DNA of 64,000 nt, taken from NCBI GenBank assembly GCA_021228405.1, contig JAJQRF010000003.1, positions 1 through 64,000 on the forward strand, given 5' to 3'. Source of the DNA: Pyrinomonadaceae bacterium. Lineage in GTDB: Bacteria > Acidobacteriota > Blastocatellia > Pyrinomonadales > Pyrinomonadaceae. Made by a program: the position numbers and the translations under genes. Positions 62,921 to 64,000 of the stretch are shown here, in pieces (the first letter of the stretch is position 1; every line of letters starts with the position of its first letter). A model generated the notes under the pieces. That model did no database searches, was not told the DNA's origin, and worked only from the letters and a program-made list of their open reading frames with translations.

Positions 62921-63109
62921 GGCGGAAACCCGTTCCAACTCGGCGGAAGCCTATTCCAATGTGGCGGAAGCTCATTTCAGGTCGGCGGAGCCTTATTCCA
63001 ACTCGGCGGAAGGTCATTCCAGCCCGGCGGAAGGTTATTCCAACTCGGCGGAGCCTCGTTCCAACATGGCGGAAACCTATTCCATGTCGGCGGAAGGTTA
63101 TTCCAAGTT
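62921..63109. repeat. 21-bp tandem repeat array, nine units
   Basis: Nine consecutive 21-bp units from 62921 to 63109, consensus GGCGGAAGGTTATTCCAACT plus one base. GGCGGA is invariant and TTCCA almost so; the middle varies. Because 21 is divisible by three, several frames remain open on both strands with seven-residue periodicity (for example GGRLFQL). No ribosome-binding site or homology supports translation. It begins just behind the terminator, a typical place for neutral repeat expansion. The other array in the window (49617-49784) has the same period but unrelated sequence. Confidence 0.85.
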
Positions 63110-63134
63110 TAAGCAAACAGCTTTTGTTTGAGAT

Positions 63135-64000
63135 TTATGAATTTCTTGAACAAATAAACTCATAGATTTTTTTGACGACTTCCTTTGTGGTTTCCGGTAA
63201 ATGTTCATATTTGATTTTCGGCAATGCCTTTTCACAAAAATCGACTTTGGTTTTGATCGTGCCTGAATCCGCTTTATAACCGCCTTTGCGTTTCGGATTT
63301 TTTTTGAGCATCGTATCCTCAATAAATTTTCCTAAACTCTCGCTTTTATATTTTTCGTAAGCGTAATCTTTGATATTTAATTCATCGTCTTTTTCATACT
63401 CTTCAACAACTTCTTTGATGACTTGATAAGGCAATAAATTTTCAACTTCCCGACACGGTAAAATAATTAATCTGTCGCCTAAAAATTTTTCCAAATCTTC
63501 TTTCCGCTGTTCCTTTTTTTTACCGTCTTCATCAATAATTACAATCGCTTTCGCACAAAGCCGCTTAACCTCGATCGGCTTTTTTTCGTAATCTAAAAAC
63601 GACCAATGCGTAATATTCGCGCCGCCGTATTCGACGAACGAATAATGCGTATCTTCTTCTAAATTCATTTTCAATTCGTCTTGTTCGGACAGATAAGCCA
63701 TATAAGAATCAAGCATTTTACGCAGATACCAACGGTCTGTAATGCCTTCAACCCAAATCGTCGCATTGACCAAAAACACGGAAGAATTACGAACGCCTAA
63801 AAGTTCCAAAGAACTTTCGCATCCCGAATCTACCGCTTCAATAGAAAAATCGGGCGTTAATTCGTCTTCTTCCGTTTCGCCCAAAAGTTTTCTAAAAGTA
63901 AAGATCGAAACGTCTTTTATATCGATCGTAATATCGAGAAAATGATTGGAATGAGTCGTCATAAAAAATGTATGACGTTCGAGCGAAGCATAAAAATTCA
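63135..64000 (-). CDS. OLD-family ATPase/TOPRIM nuclease, C-terminal part (runs off the window)
   Basis: The frame stays open from the stop at 63135 to the right window edge, so the start lies outside. Reading from the edge, FYASLERHTFFMTTHSNHFL is the H-loop end of an ABC/AAA15-type ATPase domain. It is followed by a TOPRIM domain: WVEGITDRWYLRKML (the catalytic Glu motif), then AIVIIDEDG (the Asp-x-Asp element), and LPCREVENLLPY. This combination defines OLD/overcoming-lysogenization-type nucleases, several of which act in phage defence (for example GajA-like). The C-terminal part (about 150 residues) is Lys-rich. An internal ATG at 63962 has no ribosome-binding site and would cut the ATPase. 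Partner genes cannot be seen. Confidence 0.75.
   Translation of the reverse strand, partial: NFYASLERHTFFMTTHSNHFLDITIDIKDVSIFTFRKLLGETEEDELTPDFSIEAVDSGCESSLELLGVRNSSVFLVNATIWVEGITDRWYLRKMLDSYMAYLSEQDELKMNLEEDTHYSFVEYGGANITHWSFLDYEKKPIEVKRLCAKAIVIIDEDGKKKEQRKEDLEKFLGDRLIILPCREVENLLPYQVIKEVVEEYEKDDELNIKDYAYEKYKSESLGKFIEDTMLKKNPKRKGGYKADSGTIKTKVDFCEKALPKIKYEHLPETTKEVVKKIYEFICSRNS

Noticed and set aside
62890-63165. Open frames in the 62921 array as genes, or the array as a CRISPR
   Set aside because: Units are adjacent without spacers and frames are open on both strands purely because the unit is 21 bases long.

Overview
The window reads as a chromosomal segment of an Acidobacteriota bacterium, most likely of the Blastocatellia. 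This rests on inference from gene content: a 1280-residue Oar-like TonB-dependent receptor with an N-terminal carboxypeptidase-regulatory domain, giant secreted Ig/pectinase proteins, many short palindromic intergenic repeats, and a radical-SAM protein of the membrane-spanning-lipid type. No rRNA or tRNA is present, so the placement cannot be checked here. No phage or transposase gene was found.

Layout. (1) 166-14245, all on the minus strand: a pectin-degradation locus with a GntR/FCD regulator, a cupin, a GH105 unsaturated-uronide hydrolase, a CE12 acetylesterase, a Tat-exported Gfo/Idh oxidoreductase, a Tat-exported GH28 polygalacturonase, a 1558-residue pectinesterase/pectate-lyase protein and a CE8-PL10 fusion broken by one frameshift. 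The upstream leader carries a 17-bp palindrome of the UxuR/ExuR operator type. (2) 14621-25723, minus strand: NtrC-type response regulator, DcaP-like porin, MHS-family transporter and three AMP-forming acyl/acetyl-CoA synthetases, ending at a strong terminator. The sensor kinase is divergent (25791-27791), and a sigma-54-like promoter precedes the porin. This looks like an acetate or short-chain carboxylate uptake and activation unit, plausibly fed by acetate released from pectin. (3) 27888-32871: the Oar-like receptor and a thioredoxin-reductase-like flavoprotein without its redox cysteines.

(4) 33176-42469, plus strand: a chemosensory operon resembling Pil-Chp, behind a textbook sigma-54 promoter. 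It encodes a TPR / glutamate-rich / zinc-ribbon / receiver protein, CheW, two receptors with almost no periplasmic part, and a CheA hybrid whose first Hpt domain lacks its histidine. No CheR or CheB lies in the cluster. (5) 42504-49232, minus strand: TonB-TPR protein, SDR, an unknown exported protein, gatB, a hicB with frameshifted hicA, and two uncharacterised proteins in a more AT-rich stretch. (6) 51194-56830: cobalamin uptake, with btuB and btuFCD each behind a cobalamin riboswitch. (7) 57126-60081: HDAC-family deacetylase, FtsB/DivIC-like protein and phosphohexomutase. (8) 60827-64000: the Tes/MSS-like radical-SAM protein, a 21-bp tandem-repeat array, and the C-terminal part of an OLD-family ATPase/TOPRIM nuclease that runs off the window.

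The intergenic spaces hold several palindromic repeat families and two 21-bp tandem arrays. The two frameshifts (CE8-PL10 and hicA) both sit in homopolymer runs and may be real or assembly errors. The observations most worth follow-up are the sigma-54-driven chemosensory operon with its unusual receiver adaptor, and the Tes-like radical-SAM enzyme.
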